Assembly (NCBI GenBank): GCA_963931925.1
Contig: OZ007579.1
Coordinates: 39,097,457-39,161,456, forward strand
Reading direction: 5' to 3'
DNA: 64,000 bases
Source: Onchidella celtica
Lineage: Eukaryota; Mollusca; Gastropoda; Systellommatophora; Onchidiidae
The notes under the pieces are model-generated. The model was not told where the DNA came from. It worked only from the letters and a program-made list of their open reading frames with translations, and did not search any database. Position 1 is the stretch's first letter. Every line of letters starts with the position of its first letter. A program made the position numbers and the translations under genes. Positions 34,648 to 45,866 of this stretch are shown here, in pieces.

Positions 34648-35227
34648 TAATAGTTCGTCCATCAGGTATGATGATGACCTTAACAACACCAGAGGAATAA
34701 AGAACAGAAATTGTTGAGAATTTCAACACATGGACAATAAAGAGAACTAAAGGACACAGAGGGCAGAATGGAAAGACTGTTCTTTCATGACTTATGGCTT
34801 CTCATGTGACTGATAAGTCCTATTTTTGCCCTGCAGACCCTTCCGCATAAATGACAAGAGTGCTCCGTTGGTTCAGTACCACTGGGCCTTTTCTTGCGCT
34901 GTTCTCTTTTTTTGATAGCCTGCTGGACTCTGTCAGCTTCCCATGCTTTGCTGCCTCTGGTAAGGGCCGCCCTCCAATTTGCACGATCAAGCGAGAGCTT
35001 TTCCCACTCACTCACATCAATGGCAAAGGCCTTCAGTGATTGCTTGAGAGTGTCTTTGTAACGTCTCTTTGGGGCCCCAACATTCCTCGTTCCATTGGAG
35101 AGCTCAGAGAAGAAGATTTGCTTAGGGAGTCTGGAGTCGGGCATTCTGACAACATGTCCTGCCCAACGTAGCTGAATTTTTTTCAGGTGGCAGAAGATGC
35201 TCAATTCCTTGAGAACGTGTTTGAGAA
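34648..35227 (-). mobile_element. 5'-truncated copy of the zinc-finger LINE
   Basis: On the minus strand it matches the last 0.6 kb of the plus-strand LINE at 19513-23725. It encodes the final part of the RT C-terminal region and the CHLCGRVC ... HMRSH finger, ending in a short ATT tail. It is flanked by catgtttaacgtaa at 34634-34647 and 35228-35241. The homologous protein stretch is almost identical to the full copy (for example GAPKRRYKDTLKQ against GASKRRYKDTLTQ), so both are recent. Confidence 0.85.
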
Positions 35228-35241
35228 CATGTTTAACGTAA

Positions 35242-35619
35242 GTTCAGTGCAATAAACAATGTACAAAATAGAAACTCTCATCCCGAACTGTGTCAAAACA
35301 AAATAATGTAAAATACAACATTCACTGTGGTTTTCTAAATGAAGAGATTGGCTTACGTATAATTTTAACATTAATATAACTGATTAATAACTAGCATGAC
35401 TGAACGTTCAGTTTCTCAGGTGAAAGATTATTATCAAAAATCTCAACAGAACAGCAAAAGGACAGGAGAGACTTAGCTCAGCTTTGAAAGCAAATCTATT
35501 TTGCCAGATTAATTTTGAAGACCTGATGCAATTCATGATTTTGCAGCTGAAAACAGCGGAAGAAAACCCGAGCCTTTCAAAGAGTAATTAATGTGTTCGC
35601 AATGGCTACATGTAATCTG
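35242..35619. repeat. CRP-E to CRP-F spacer, second part
   Basis: Continues the spacer homologous to 26040-26098 plus 30704-30990, and to 47750-48080. Interrupted at atttcttaata by the Penelope element. Confidence 0.65.
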
Positions 35620-35649
35620 ATTTCTTAATAGAGACGTGCTTTACAAGAA

Positions 35650-37598
35650 TTGAAAAACAGAGAGGACATCATCATAAAACCGGCTGACAAAGGTGGAGCT
35701 GTTGTTGTCTGGCGTAAAGACCTATATATCCAGGAAGGGGAGAAACAACTTCAAAATCATACTTTTTACGCCAGGCGTGCCAATGACGGCACGTTACCTT
35801 ACAATGACATGGTCAAACATACACTCACTGATCTAGTTCATCAGAAAGAACTACCCCGTTCTGCCCTCCACCTTTCATTTCATCCTAGCCAGTTGGGTTC
35901 GCCCACATTCTACTTGCTTCCAAAAATTCACAAGATTGGTAATCCAGGAAGACCCATTGTTTCGGCCTGTTCTTGCCCCACCGAAAAGATTTCTCAATTC
36001 CTGGATAGTGTATTCCAGCCTCTTGTCACACAACTTCCTACATATGTTAAGGATACTAATGATGCTCTTAACATATTTCAGCAGAGGCATTTCACTGACA
36101 CCACTACTAAACTTCTTTTCCTGATGGATGTCAGTTCTCTGTATACTTCCATACCTCATGTTGATGGACTGAGAGCAGTTCAGTTTTTTCTGGACCGTAG
36201 GCTTGACAAATATCCTAGTACCCACACCCTCCTCCGACTCACGGAACTTGTACTTACCCTTAACTCTTTTGAGTTTAATGGGGAATTCTTTGATCAAATC
36301 AGTGGTGTCGCCATGGGTACAAAAATGGGCCCTAGCTATGCTTGCCTGTTTATGGGGTACCTGGAATCTCTTATCAAGAGTGATTACACTGGCCGTCAAC
36401 CAGAGGTGTATATATATCAGATACATTGACGATGGTTTTGGAGTGACCTCTATGTCCCAATCTGAATTAGAGGCTTACTTGTCCTTTGTCAATGACTTTC
36501 ATCCATCCATCAAAGGGGACAAGGTGGTCTAGAGGCAAGGTGCTCGCCTCTCATGCCAAGGGTCCCGGGTTCTAAACCCGGGCAGTGCAGGCATGTTGGA
36601 AATTGGATTTTTCTCGTATTTTCAAGTCCCTGGTCCTATTGAGGGTAGGATCGAGTAGTTCTTGGAAATTGGATTTTTCTCATATTTTCAAGTCCCTGGT
36701 CCTATTGGGGGGTAGGATCGAGTACCTAGTCTTCTCGGATAAGGACGAAAAAATTCGGAGGGCCCATGTGCACGTTGCGCACGTTAAAGATACCTTGGCA
36801 GTTGGAAATCGTAAAGAGCAGGCCGAAAGGCCGCTGCCCGGGCAAAATTGAAATTAATAGATTAAAATTTATACATAATATCTCCCCCCCCCCCCCCCCG
36901 CCAGAACAAGAAATAATAAAAAACAAGTAAAGTGAGGTGTAAATGCCAAGAGCAGCGAACCTCCTAAAATAAAGACCTCAAATCCATCCATCAAATACAC
37001 CTCCCATATTTCTACCGATTCCATCGACTTTTTGGACACCAAGGTCTCATTGACACCCACGGGACTGTCCTCATCGGTGCATTATAAGGACACGGACAGC
37101 CATACGTACTTACATTATGGTTCTTCTCACCCGCGTTCTTGCAAGGATGCCATTCCCTTTTCGCAATTGCTCCGTTTGCGTCGTCTTTGCCAATCGGATG
37201 CAGACTTTGCCACTGAAGGCAAGAGGATGTTAGAATTTTTTCGTCTAAGAGGTTATCCAGAACATGTTCTGGATAAAGCCTGGTCGAGGGCCCGTGATAT
37301 CAGTAGGCTGGATGCCCTCACTCCCAGACAAAGGAGGGAAGATAATCGTATCAAACTAGTTTTCACTTATCACCCCCAGTCTTTTCCTATTAAGCAAGTC
37401 CTCCTTAGAAATCTCTCTATCTTGAAGGCTGACCAGAGCCTCAATGACATACTTGATGCAACACCTCCTCTGCTGGTATATAGACGATCCAAAAACTTAA
37501 AAGACATTTTGGTCCGGAGCAGGCTCATTCACACTGATCGTTGCGGTACTAAACCGTGTGGCAATTCTCGTTGCAAGACGTGCACACATGTCCTTTAA
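35650..37598 (+). pseudogene. Penelope reverse transcriptase, interrupted
   Basis: Motifs seen: KPADKGGAVVVW near the start, STFYLLPKIHK-like FYLLPKIHK, GRPIVSACSCPTEKIS, LFLMDVSSLYTSIPH (motif A) and GVAMGTKMGPSYACLFMGYLE (motif B). A two-base slippage in a TATATA run near 36412 shifts the frame just before RYIDDGFG (motif C, catalytic YIDD). The frame continues to FHPSIK, is split by the SINE, and resumes at 36996 with SHISTDSIDFLDTKV, ending at 37596. Confidence 0.8.
36515..36981 (+). mobile_element. tRNA-derived SINE inserted in the Penelope RT
   Basis: The head resembles a tRNA, best tRNA-Glu, with A box tggtctagagg (36525-36535) and B box ggttctaaacc (36568-36578). A perfect 14-bp duplication atccatccatcaaa flanks it (36501-36514 and 36982-36995). 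The body contains a 66-bp tandem duplication (36596-36661 and 36662-36727), a central block with cccatgtgcacgttgcgcacg, and an AT- and C-rich tail. It sits on the same strand as the host element. Confidence 0.85.
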
Positions 37599-37956
37599 GC
37601 GTCTTCCATCGAGTGCCCTTTGTCGACGTTCAGCATTAAGGAAGGCTTCACTTGCCATAGTCGCAATCTGGTATTATGCTATTCGCTGTGCCAGGTGTCA
37701 TATGTTGTACATTGGTGAAACGGGACGTCAGCTTCACACTCGGTTTCGGGAGCACCTCCGTGACATTGAAAATCGAAATGGAAAGCCTGTTTCTGTCCAT
37801 TTTAATCGACCAGACCATGAGCCATCTGACGACATTCAAATTCTGGGGCTCAAATCGTGTCACGCAGGCGCTGATGTACGCTTTGAGACCGAACAACGAT
37901 TAATTTTCCAGCTCGGCACTCCCCATGGCATCAATGTCCAACATTGCCTTCGATAA
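37599..37956 (+). pseudogene. Penelope GIY-YIG endonuclease domain
   Basis: The frame encodes RCHMLYIGETGRQLHTRFREHL (the YIG core with the catalytic-site Arg), followed by the usual ET.LI.. motif (FETEQRLIFQLGT). The first half of the motif (the GIY equivalent) is not clear. The frame differs from that of the RT, so there is a frameshift between about 37580 and 37680. Confidence 0.75.
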
Positions 37957-38483
37957 TTCCACTGTTGCTAATATCAATATATATATATATAAAAATTTCT
38001 TTATTATTATTATTTTCTTTCATTTAAAAAAAAATAAAAAAATCTCTTTTTCTTTTTCTTTTCATTTACTGCGGCTCCTGACATTGCGCACCATCCCTGT
38101 CTTGTGCTCTGAGGCACTATATGGCGCCTTCATCTTGGTTACTAACCAATTGCGTCACTTCGTGCTTCCATGCTTTTGGCGGACGGACGTGCTTTGGTGC
38201 TGCTAACGAAACAAGAACTCGCAGCTAAGTAAACTGGTTCACTTCGTTCCTGTTGAAGTCTTTTATTGTTCGTTTTTTTTCACTTGACAAAGGCGAAAGC
38301 CGAAACTTTGTGTATTTTCTGTCTTCTCTTTAGTTTGCTTTGTATTGTTTGGGTTTTATTTCTCACGCGGGGCTGTGCAACATACAACCTTTTCTTTTTG
38401 CCCAATTTTGACTTTGCTTATAGCCCTGCTGCGACCCCACAGTTTTTCTGTGGTTTTTATGATATTTCGTGAATTTCTTAATA

Positions 38484-39300
38484 TTTGTACGTGTGTCTCT
38501 GTCTGCGTTTTGCTACCGTGCTACTGCAAAAACGATACATCGTGGTTCAGTTTCTCTTTCTGAAAGATGCGTCAGACATTCTTATTGGAAAAATGAAACA
38601 ATTTCTAATCCAGTCCGTCCTATGATTTCTGAGTAGAGCCTTTGAGGTAAGAAGAAAAAGAAAGACACAACAACAACAGCAACAGCAACAACAAAACAAC
38701 AACAACAACAACCAGAAAAACGACACAACCATATTGACGATAAGAGGAACAAATCAATAATTCCACTGCAATTATGAAAATATCCATACACATTTACCAA
38801 CAGAAGTAAAATCACTCGGAAACTCGAGTGCAGGGAATTTAAATATTAAAAACAATCTTTTTTATTTGTATATAACGAAAATAACAATCATGATCTGTTG
38901 TTTTTCTATATGACGACAATGTTGTTTGCAATGACACGGTTGACCTGGCGCTAAGGAAGGCAAACACAGACATTGTTCATGGTAACTATAATTGGATCTG
39001 AGAATCTCCTGCCATTGTCTACTGCGCCACTGGATTTGTGTGCCACTCCAAGGCTTTGGATTACATTTATGCAGAATGGCGGAGACGAATTGAATACGAC
39101 CAGCATATATTTTATTCTTTTTCTTAAAGGGGGTCATTTATTAAAATAAATATACACAATTTTGAAAGCAGGTGAAAAATACAGCAAACTTACATATAAA
39201 ATAATAAAACGAATTAGTTCTAAAATAGAATGACATCAAAACAAAATGACAAAATCGATATTTTACATTGACCAAAGTGCATAGGATATAATGCACCTCC
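38484..39300. repeat. CRP-E to CRP-F spacer, third part
   Basis: Resumes the spacer with tttgtacgtgtgtctctgtctgcg, matching 30992 and 48084, then runs into the upstream block shared with C, D and E (accaacagaagtaaaatcactcgg near 38797). It includes a (CAA)n stretch at 38670-38710. No gene is seen. Confidence 0.6.
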
Positions 39301-39489
39301 GAAGATTTAGATATGACAGCTATGTCTCTAGGATTGTCCAACCTGTTGCAGCATTACATCCCTTAGGTCAATCAGCATCCTACAGACGGATCAGAGTGTA
39401 TGGCACAAGAATGTCAGTGTGAGATTACTACAGAAAGCAAAGACTTTAGTTATTATAAAACAGATGTGTGTGTCCACCCCAGTGAAGGG
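39301..39489 (+). promoter_or_regulatory. CRP-F promoter-proximal flank and 5' UTR
   Basis: The family's 5' block, with TCCTACAGACGG at the TATA position (no TATA box). Confidence 0.55.
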
Positions 39490-39579
39490 ATGATCAAAGG
39501 CTGTTTGCGCCTATTGTGCTCAGCGTTCTTGATCACTGCACGTTGGCTATGCCCGCCTAAGCTTGGCTGTCTTTATAAC
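39490..39579 (+). CDS. CRP-F exon 1: signal peptide
   Basis: The exon encodes 30 residues (IKGCLRLLCSAFLITARW core, then Cys-x5-Cys, ending CLYN). The donor is GTAAGC, phase 0. The next compatible exon 2 is at 47038. The 7.5-kb gap contains a desaturase pseudogene and LTR/LINE debris, and its first 850 bases still resemble the CRP-C intron, which supports the pairing. Confidence 0.65.
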
Positions 39580-40698
39580 GTAAGCCTTGCGATGTATACA
39601 ATCTTGTAAACATATTATTTATTTATTATTCATTTCCTTTATAGGATGTAATACCAGCACAATTTACGAAAGCGGCAGCATTGTATTAGCTGACAAATGA
39701 GTTATGTTCCCAGTCACAGGTCCGTTCACCAATAAGATCCTCAGTCTTTATAATGTTGCAGTCGACTTTTATAACGCATGAACTGCACCATAGAACTGAC
39801 AATATCGGAAGTTTGTAATTAATAAACTGGCCTATAATATAGATGTGATAATCATGAATAAACACTCTGCATAGATCACTGTTCATTAACCTTCTTTGTC
39901 CTGCGCCCCACTTCAATTTTCCAGAAAATGATGCACTGGACCAAGATGGGACAAGTTAGGACACAGTACACACAAAAATCGTTTACTAATGTTTATAAAT
40001 TCACTACGTGTACTTTCAAGAGAAGTTTTAATTCAAACTTTATTTCAAGTTTTATTTAATTGTTTCTTACCGCAATGGGCGCCTTGCCCTTGACGCTGGC
40101 TGCGAATTTAACTGATTCGATGAACCAATTTCGTCAGTCTTAGCCTTAAATCACCACTTTTATGATATCCAGTCCATCTCTCTTAAGAAACAATATATCA
40201 GCAGCGTTAAGTTAAAATACACGATAAAATTAATATCTCTATGAAAAATCCCTACATCCCAATCTGAAGTCCCACGCCTCACCGAAATATTTTCACACCC
40301 AACCTGAAGAAACTCTGGTATAGATACACACAGATATCAGAGGTCTCTGTAGATATTATAATCTTGTCTATCTTAATGTGAACATTTTAGAATGATCATT
40401 TATTTTTGTAGGCAGGTTGATATTGCTATACAACGTAAATGAATATGTACTTGCGTTAGCAGGTGATTATAGGAGAGAGAAGACTATTAGGCCACTGCCG
40501 AAATCTGATGACAGGTTACTTTGTTTATGTGCTTTGCTATTTCATAGGCTTGCCACACACAACAGAGTTAAACACTCTGCCGGGTTCTCACAAGAAGCTT
40601 GTTGCGGTTGAAAAGTGCCTCGTGGCTACACTGTTAACAGCTCCTTCTTGGACGCTGGTATTTTATTTCAGACACATTAACTAACTACAATAAAAGCC

Positions 40699-41634
40699 AT
40701 GCCAACCAGAAATGTTGAAGACACATGTGCACGCAACACAGACCAGGTGGGACACACTGCTGTCAGCAGCCCACCCCGGCAGGTAAAAGGCCGCCGTTGA
40801 AAATTGTGTGGCGTAATGTTGTTTTATTTACTTCTTCATCCAACAAGCCATGTATCAGACACTGCTATGGACTGCTCTAGTATATAGTTTAGTAGCAATG
40901 GGAATCACAGCAGGTGCTCATCGTCTGTAGTCTCACAGGTCTTACACAGCCAGGCTACCTTTGAGAACTTTCCTAGCTTTATGCAATTGTATATCATGCC
41001 AAAATTCCATTTTCGAGTGGGCGAGAGACATAGGGCCCATCATAAATTTTCTGAAACAGACGCTGATCCCCATAATGCCAAAAGAGGATTTTTCTTTGCC
41101 CATATTGGCTGTTTGCTGATGCGGAAACATCCATTTGTGAAAGAGAAAGGCAAAATGCTTGATATGACTGATCTGAGCAAGGACCCTGTGCTGTCTTTCC
41201 AAAACAAACATTACAAGAAACTTGTCCTCCTTTTCTGTTTCATCCTGCCAACCTGCATCCCAGTTTATTGTTGGGGAGAGAGTGCTTTCATTGCCTTTTA
41301 CATTGCTGCCATTTTCCGCTACACACTTGTCCTCAATGCAACATGGCTAGTTAACAGTGCTGCGCATATGTGGGACTAGAGGCCTTACGATGAACGAATC
41401 AATCCAGCAGAAAATTATGGTGTGGCATTCTGTTCCACTGGTGAAGGCTTCCACAACTACCATCATGTTTTTCCTCATGACTACTCTACCAGTGAGTATG
41501 GCTGGCATTTCAATCTTACAACGCTGTTTATAGATGTGATGTACCTGCTAGGCCAAGCATATGATCGACGTAAGATTCCAATGGATGTTATCCTGAAGAG
41601 GAAGCTAAGAACTGGAGATGGCTCTGGGCGATAA
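40699..41634 (+). pseudogene. Stearoyl-CoA (delta-9) desaturase pseudogene, intronless
   Basis: The normal enzyme is an endoplasmic-reticulum membrane protein that introduces a double bond at carbon 9 of acyl-CoA. Readable segments: KIVWRNVVLFT, GITAGAHRL*SHRSY (first His box; TAG at 40928 replaces the Trp codon), the second box HRAHHKFSETDADPHNA, and the third box GEGFHNYHHVFPHDYS. Lesions: a frame change near 40780-40840, a one-base deletion near 41030, and a TAG at 41377-41379 after AAHMWD. Conserved blocks that are normally on several exons are continuous, so this is probably a processed retrocopy. The frame ends KLRTGDGSGR. Confidence 0.85.
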
Positions 41635-42870
41635 TGACATGTGACATGGATGTAAACACCGTAAGCAGTTTCCATTGACACAGACTCCGATGACAAGATT
41701 TATGTCGTGAAGACCCAATTCCCAATTTCCGGATTTTATTCTTGTTACTTTCATTGTAATGAATGATGTTACAGTTTTTCAAATGATCTCATGACATGTT
41801 TATTATCTCACTCACAGTTGTTTTGTTTTCCCTATAATTCTGTGATGCCTCCCAATCTACTTTACTTAAACATATACATATCCATCCACAAAAAACACCT
41901 GTCCATACTTGTAAACAAAAAAGAGAAGCAAGTGAGCTGTTTGAAATGCTACTCTAATAGAGACCAATAATTTTGCACTACACATGACATTCCATTTTTC
42001 TAAGCCCTAGCCACAAGAAATGTGATGGTCGCAGAGAAGGTGCTGACCGAATACCACTACACCTTACAGTTATCCTCCATCGTTCAATTTCAAATACTCA
42101 ATCAGGCTACCCCTGTCTTTACGGGTTTAACAAAACTTTCCAGATTAAATTTTTTTTTTCCTTTAAATGACCAATGAACTTTGAACTGTTTCACCATGAA
42201 TGTGGCAGAGAGACTGGTGAGAAACTTAGATGTGAAAGAATGAGGAGAAAGCAAAAAAATAATAGTATATTAATTTTATGCATTCTATAAATTTTATGAT
42301 GAAAGAAGTTTGTTACAAGAAATAACTTTGGTTTCAAAGCCTTTCTCAATGTCATCTGAATTTCTAGTCATCAGCTAAGCTTGCTGGTGAAATTCTGCAG
42401 CCATTCCTCCAAAGAATTAATGTGGTGAGCATTTTTTTAATATGAGGAAATCAGCAACTACTGATAAATGGGATGATGAGGATGGGGAGCCTTAAATGAT
42501 GAGTATCAAAATGAGAAATGTATCAGTGAACATAACCCTTTGCTGGGATTTAATGACACTAGTCAAACTTTTCTTTCCCAGTTGGTCTTTCTGACTGCAG
42601 AGTATGATACGCGTGATAATGTCGTGTAATGTTGCATTCTAACATTGTTGAATTACTCAAAGTTTAAATAAGGTGATGAAATTTTCAGTAACTCTGCAAA
42701 AATCTGAATGTAGAAAGATTCAAATGGTTCACATTTTGTGGAGATGTGTGTATGTTGCAAGCACAGCTTTGTTAAGAAATACTTTTGTGTTTGGCTATTC
42801 GCCAGTGAAATGATATATCTTTAAACAAAGAAAATGAGAAATGTCTGAGGCGAGGAAACAAAAATGACAC
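41635..42870 (+). other. Probable 3' UTR-derived sequence of the desaturase retrocopy
   Basis: AT-rich non-coding sequence directly after the desaturase stop, with no open frame and no homology to CRP introns that I can see. It is most simply the 3' UTR of the retrocopied mRNA. No poly-A tail was identified. Confidence 0.4.
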
Positions 42871-43363
42871 TGTAGCGATCAATAAAATCTGGCCAACGCC
42901 GGAAGTAAAGAAAGCGCGAACGGTTAGAACCAGAGAAGGAGAAAGTTCACGGCAGAGGACACGGAGGAATTGCGACTCAACATTGGTGACCCCGAATTTG
43001 ACACGCCATGGAAATTGCTACGGCATCAATTAAACCACCAGACTTCTGGTCTAAGTCACCAGAGGTCTGGTTCGCCCGCATCGAGGCCCAGTTTGGCACA
43101 AAAGGAATTACGTTAGATCAAACTAAGTATGACTACGTCGTTGGCACGCTCAATGCAGACACTGCTGAAGAGATTCAGCACTTGCTTTTCAATCCTCCCA
43201 CAGACAATAAATATAGGTCCATAAAGGGAAGCTAAGAACTGGAGATGGCTCTGTAGCGACCAATAAAATCTGGCCAACGCCGGAAGTAAAGAAAGCGCGA
43301 ACGGTTAGAACCAGAGAAGGAGAAAGTTCACGGCAGAGGACACGGAGGAATTGCGACTCAACA
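42871..43363 (+). mobile_element. 493-bp LTR mini-element with gag fragment and desaturase-derived tag
   Basis: Two 112-bp LTRs (42871-42982 and 43252-43363) start TGTAGCGA, contain AATAAA, end CAACA and differ at one base. A primer site TGGTGACCCCGA follows the left LTR. A gag start at 43008 encodes 75 residues ending NKYRSIKGS, related to the Gag at 30369. Then 27 bases identical to desaturase codons at 41603-41630 lead straight into the right LTR. A 4-bp duplication acac flanks it. Pol and a polypurine tract are absent. Confidence 0.75.
43008..43235 (+). pseudogene. Truncated gypsy Gag N-terminus
   Basis: 75 residues: SIKPPDFWSKSPEVWFARIE, TKYDYVVGTL and FNPPTDNKYRSIK align with the Gag of the 26-30 kb gypsy element (SIKLPPFWTQDPIIWFAQVE, TKYDYVVASL, DPPTDSPYKKIK). 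It stops where desaturase-derived sequence begins. Confidence 0.8.
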
Positions 43364-45155
43364 ACACCATTGAGTATAAGGGCGTATCATATTATTATGA
43401 GGAAAGGCATACTTTCCATACTCACGTACTGTCGTGCATATCTTTATATCACATTATTAATCATTAGAGTGCAGTCCCAATTATAGGTTACGTGCTATTT
43501 AGACTCAGGCCATCTGGCTTTAGGCAAGATCATTCACTTTCTTAGAATTGTTGTTTTTCACCCAGCACAGCCTGAATCTGATTGGTCATCTAATTCTTTT
43601 GAAGTAATGACAGTGAGTGTCCACTCTTAGTCTTGTAATGTCATGTTTATACCTTTTTTTTTTGGTACTGTTATAATATAAGTCAGGAAGTGAAGCCAAA
43701 TATGAAAATTCCCAAAGTAAAAGTGATATCATTTAGCAAATTACTCCATGTATTAGATTACAGTGGTAGCTTTATGGCAAAAATGAGACCTATCTAAGAT
43801 TCTGAATCTTGTTCAGTTTTTTTTTTGTTTTTGACTGTCATTTGTTCAAACAGTTCTTTAGGTAGGGGGGGGGGGCAAACATCTGCTTTTTACAGAATAT
43901 TACCTCAGAAAATGAGATATCACATGCTTTATGCCTATGCGCACATGTGCACGAAACACAGACGGTGAAACATGTGCATCTTTATGTCACGAGTGGAGTG
44001 AGCGGGATTCAAGGATTACGGGGGCATGGAAGTGTAGGATTGACTCACGGGATAGTGAGGCTGCTCACCTATATTGACTTCTGTTAGTTAACCTTGAAGC
44101 GTGCATGTTGTGAGTGAAGTTGAGGCGTAGTAGAGGCAAAATCTGAATAGTCAGATCACTGCAAGTTAAGAGGTCCCAGGGGACAGACGTGAGATCAGAG
44201 CAGTCGGGAGATTGTTGTGTGTTTTCCAGTGATGACTGGTAGGTTGAACGATGATTGATAATTATGATGATTGATGTATTATATTCGCCTATGACCATGA
44301 TGTAAATAAGTATATGTGAGGAATGTGGAAGTCAATGATTACTGTGTATAGAAATGTGCGCCATGAGCGATAGATGTAAGTTAGGTTCATGGATTCGTAG
44401 CGAGTGAGTACGGTGTAATACGGGGGAGGTGTGTTACCGTAAGATGTGTGGTGAGTGAAAGGTGGATTATTGTGACTACGCTTCATGGTTTGTAATGAGG
44501 GGTGAAGTGGTTAGAAATGGTATGGTATTATACCAATGTAATGTTCTTCTTGTAGGTGCCGGGGTCGGGCGGAGACGCCACCCGCGGTGAGCGAACTAGC
44601 TCAGGGGATAGGCCAGCATAGGGCCGAAGGCTACGCATAGGCCAGTGGAGTGAAGCTGTCGAGCAGGACAGGAGGAACGCCTGAGTCGTGGCAGTCTGGC
44701 CACAGACAGGGATGTGTATAGAATTGTTAATGTGCTCTTAAGATGTACTACATGTGATATTGATATACGACTGTGCTATTGTGATATTAATGTGAATTGA
44801 ACTATTAACGTGCTATTGCCATGTTTAGGAGCTATTGGAATGCTCAGGTGTTATTGCCCTAGGAGGGGGTTATTAAGACACTGAGTGGAGAGGCTGAGGC
44901 CGAAGTGTCTTTAGAAGTAACTACCGGGTTGTAGACCCGAGGAAGAGTGCTTGGGGAAATAAGGCCGTTGGACGGCAGTTGAATTGAATAGTATAATGTA
45001 TGTCATTGCACTGTATCTTTATCTTTATGTTTAATAAATGTGTGAGTCTGATGGGTTGTTCTGTTAAGTGTTATACTTGTTCGTTCGTGATTGTCGTCTT
45101 GTTATAACTATTACATCTCCCAGTCTGGGATTTGTGACACTTTACATATCTTACT
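43364..45155. other. Unassigned non-coding stretch in the CRP-F intron
   Basis: No supported gene. About 44560-44960 is GC-richer (tgccggggtcgggcggagacg ... ggccgttggacgg) and may be the 3' region of the RNase H LINE or a solo LTR. I could not decide. Confidence 0.3.
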
Positions 45156-45866
45156 TTACTGTGGTGTGGAACCAGCCTCCTCGCACTCGGGACACACCCA
45201 TACGTGCTCAGCTCTCCGCGCCATCATGTCGGACAAGGTCTTCTCACTAACAACTCCAGTAAGATGTTGATTGAACAGTCGTCTTGCAGTACCACACAAC
45301 CGGCTCTTGACTCCACAGCCTCTCTGATGCCCAAACAGTTTTATACGTTCGATGGTGTCCCCGTCTTCTTGTGGTGCTGTTTCTCTCAAAGCTGCGAGAA
45401 TTTCATTTTCCCCGAGACTAAGAGAGCCTTGCATTGGGGCCTCACCAGCAAGCTTATCCACTCTCTCATTGCCAGATACTCCAGCGTGTCCAGGGGAGAA
45501 AATCCAAGACAGCCTTTTCAGTTTACTGTCGTGCAGATACTGCACCCATTCAGGTTTGAGGTATCCTGTCTCTATTTTCCTGAGCATGCTCTGGGAATCT
45601 GTCACAATGACGGCACATGTGTGGGTGCTCCTCTGTAACCATGCAAGTGCGTTTTCAGCGGCTACCTCCTCCATTTTCATACTAGATGTTGTGACTTGAT
45701 ATGCAGCTCCATCTTCTGCCATTGTCCTGCCATCAACGCTGACCGTGTAACCCCCATCCAGATCTTTCTCCTCTAGTGACAGATCTCCTCTGCTGTAGTG
45801 TCTGTGGGCATTACTGGTACCCAAACACTGTAATAGATGACGTGCAGTTGGCAGTAAGCACAGCAC
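45156..45866 (-). pseudogene. RNase H domain of a 5'-truncated LINE
   Basis: The open frame has 236 codons. The RNase H catalytic pattern is visible: Asp in YTVSVDGRT, Glu in KMEEVAAENALAWL, Asp in AVIVTDSQSML, and SPGHAGVSGNERVDKLAG with the final His/Asp. The C-terminus has VWVCPECEEAG, a short cysteine motif also seen at the end of RNase H-bearing LINEs (I/Jockey-like groups). RT and endonuclease are missing. The first 25 residues may not belong to the element. Confidence 0.7.

Larger units (their letters stand above)
35631..38472 (+). mobile_element. Penelope-like element with RT and GIY-YIG endonuclease
   Basis: Flanked by the 11-bp duplication atttcttaata (35620-35630 and 38473-38483). 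The uninterrupted site is visible at 30980 (gatttcttaatg). It carries a Penelope-type RT, a GIY-YIG nuclease and about 0.5 kb of 3' non-coding sequence. It is itself interrupted by a SINE at 36515-36981 and has at least two frame changes. A terminal fragment of the same family lies at 54975-55346. Confidence 0.85.

Noticed and set aside
36515..36590. A tRNA gene
   Set aside because: Although A and B boxes are clear, the sequence continues into a SINE body and is enclosed by a 14-bp target duplication inside another element.
40463..40684. A 73-codon frame before the desaturase pseudogene as a CRP exon 2
   Set aside because: It has no Cys-x-Cys core and ends in what looks like desaturase 5' UTR sequence.
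45001..45060. Histone-type or small RNA gene near the GC-richer 44.6-45.0 kb stretch
   Set aside because: No conserved RNA structure or promoter element could be recognised; it is more likely LINE or LTR-derived.
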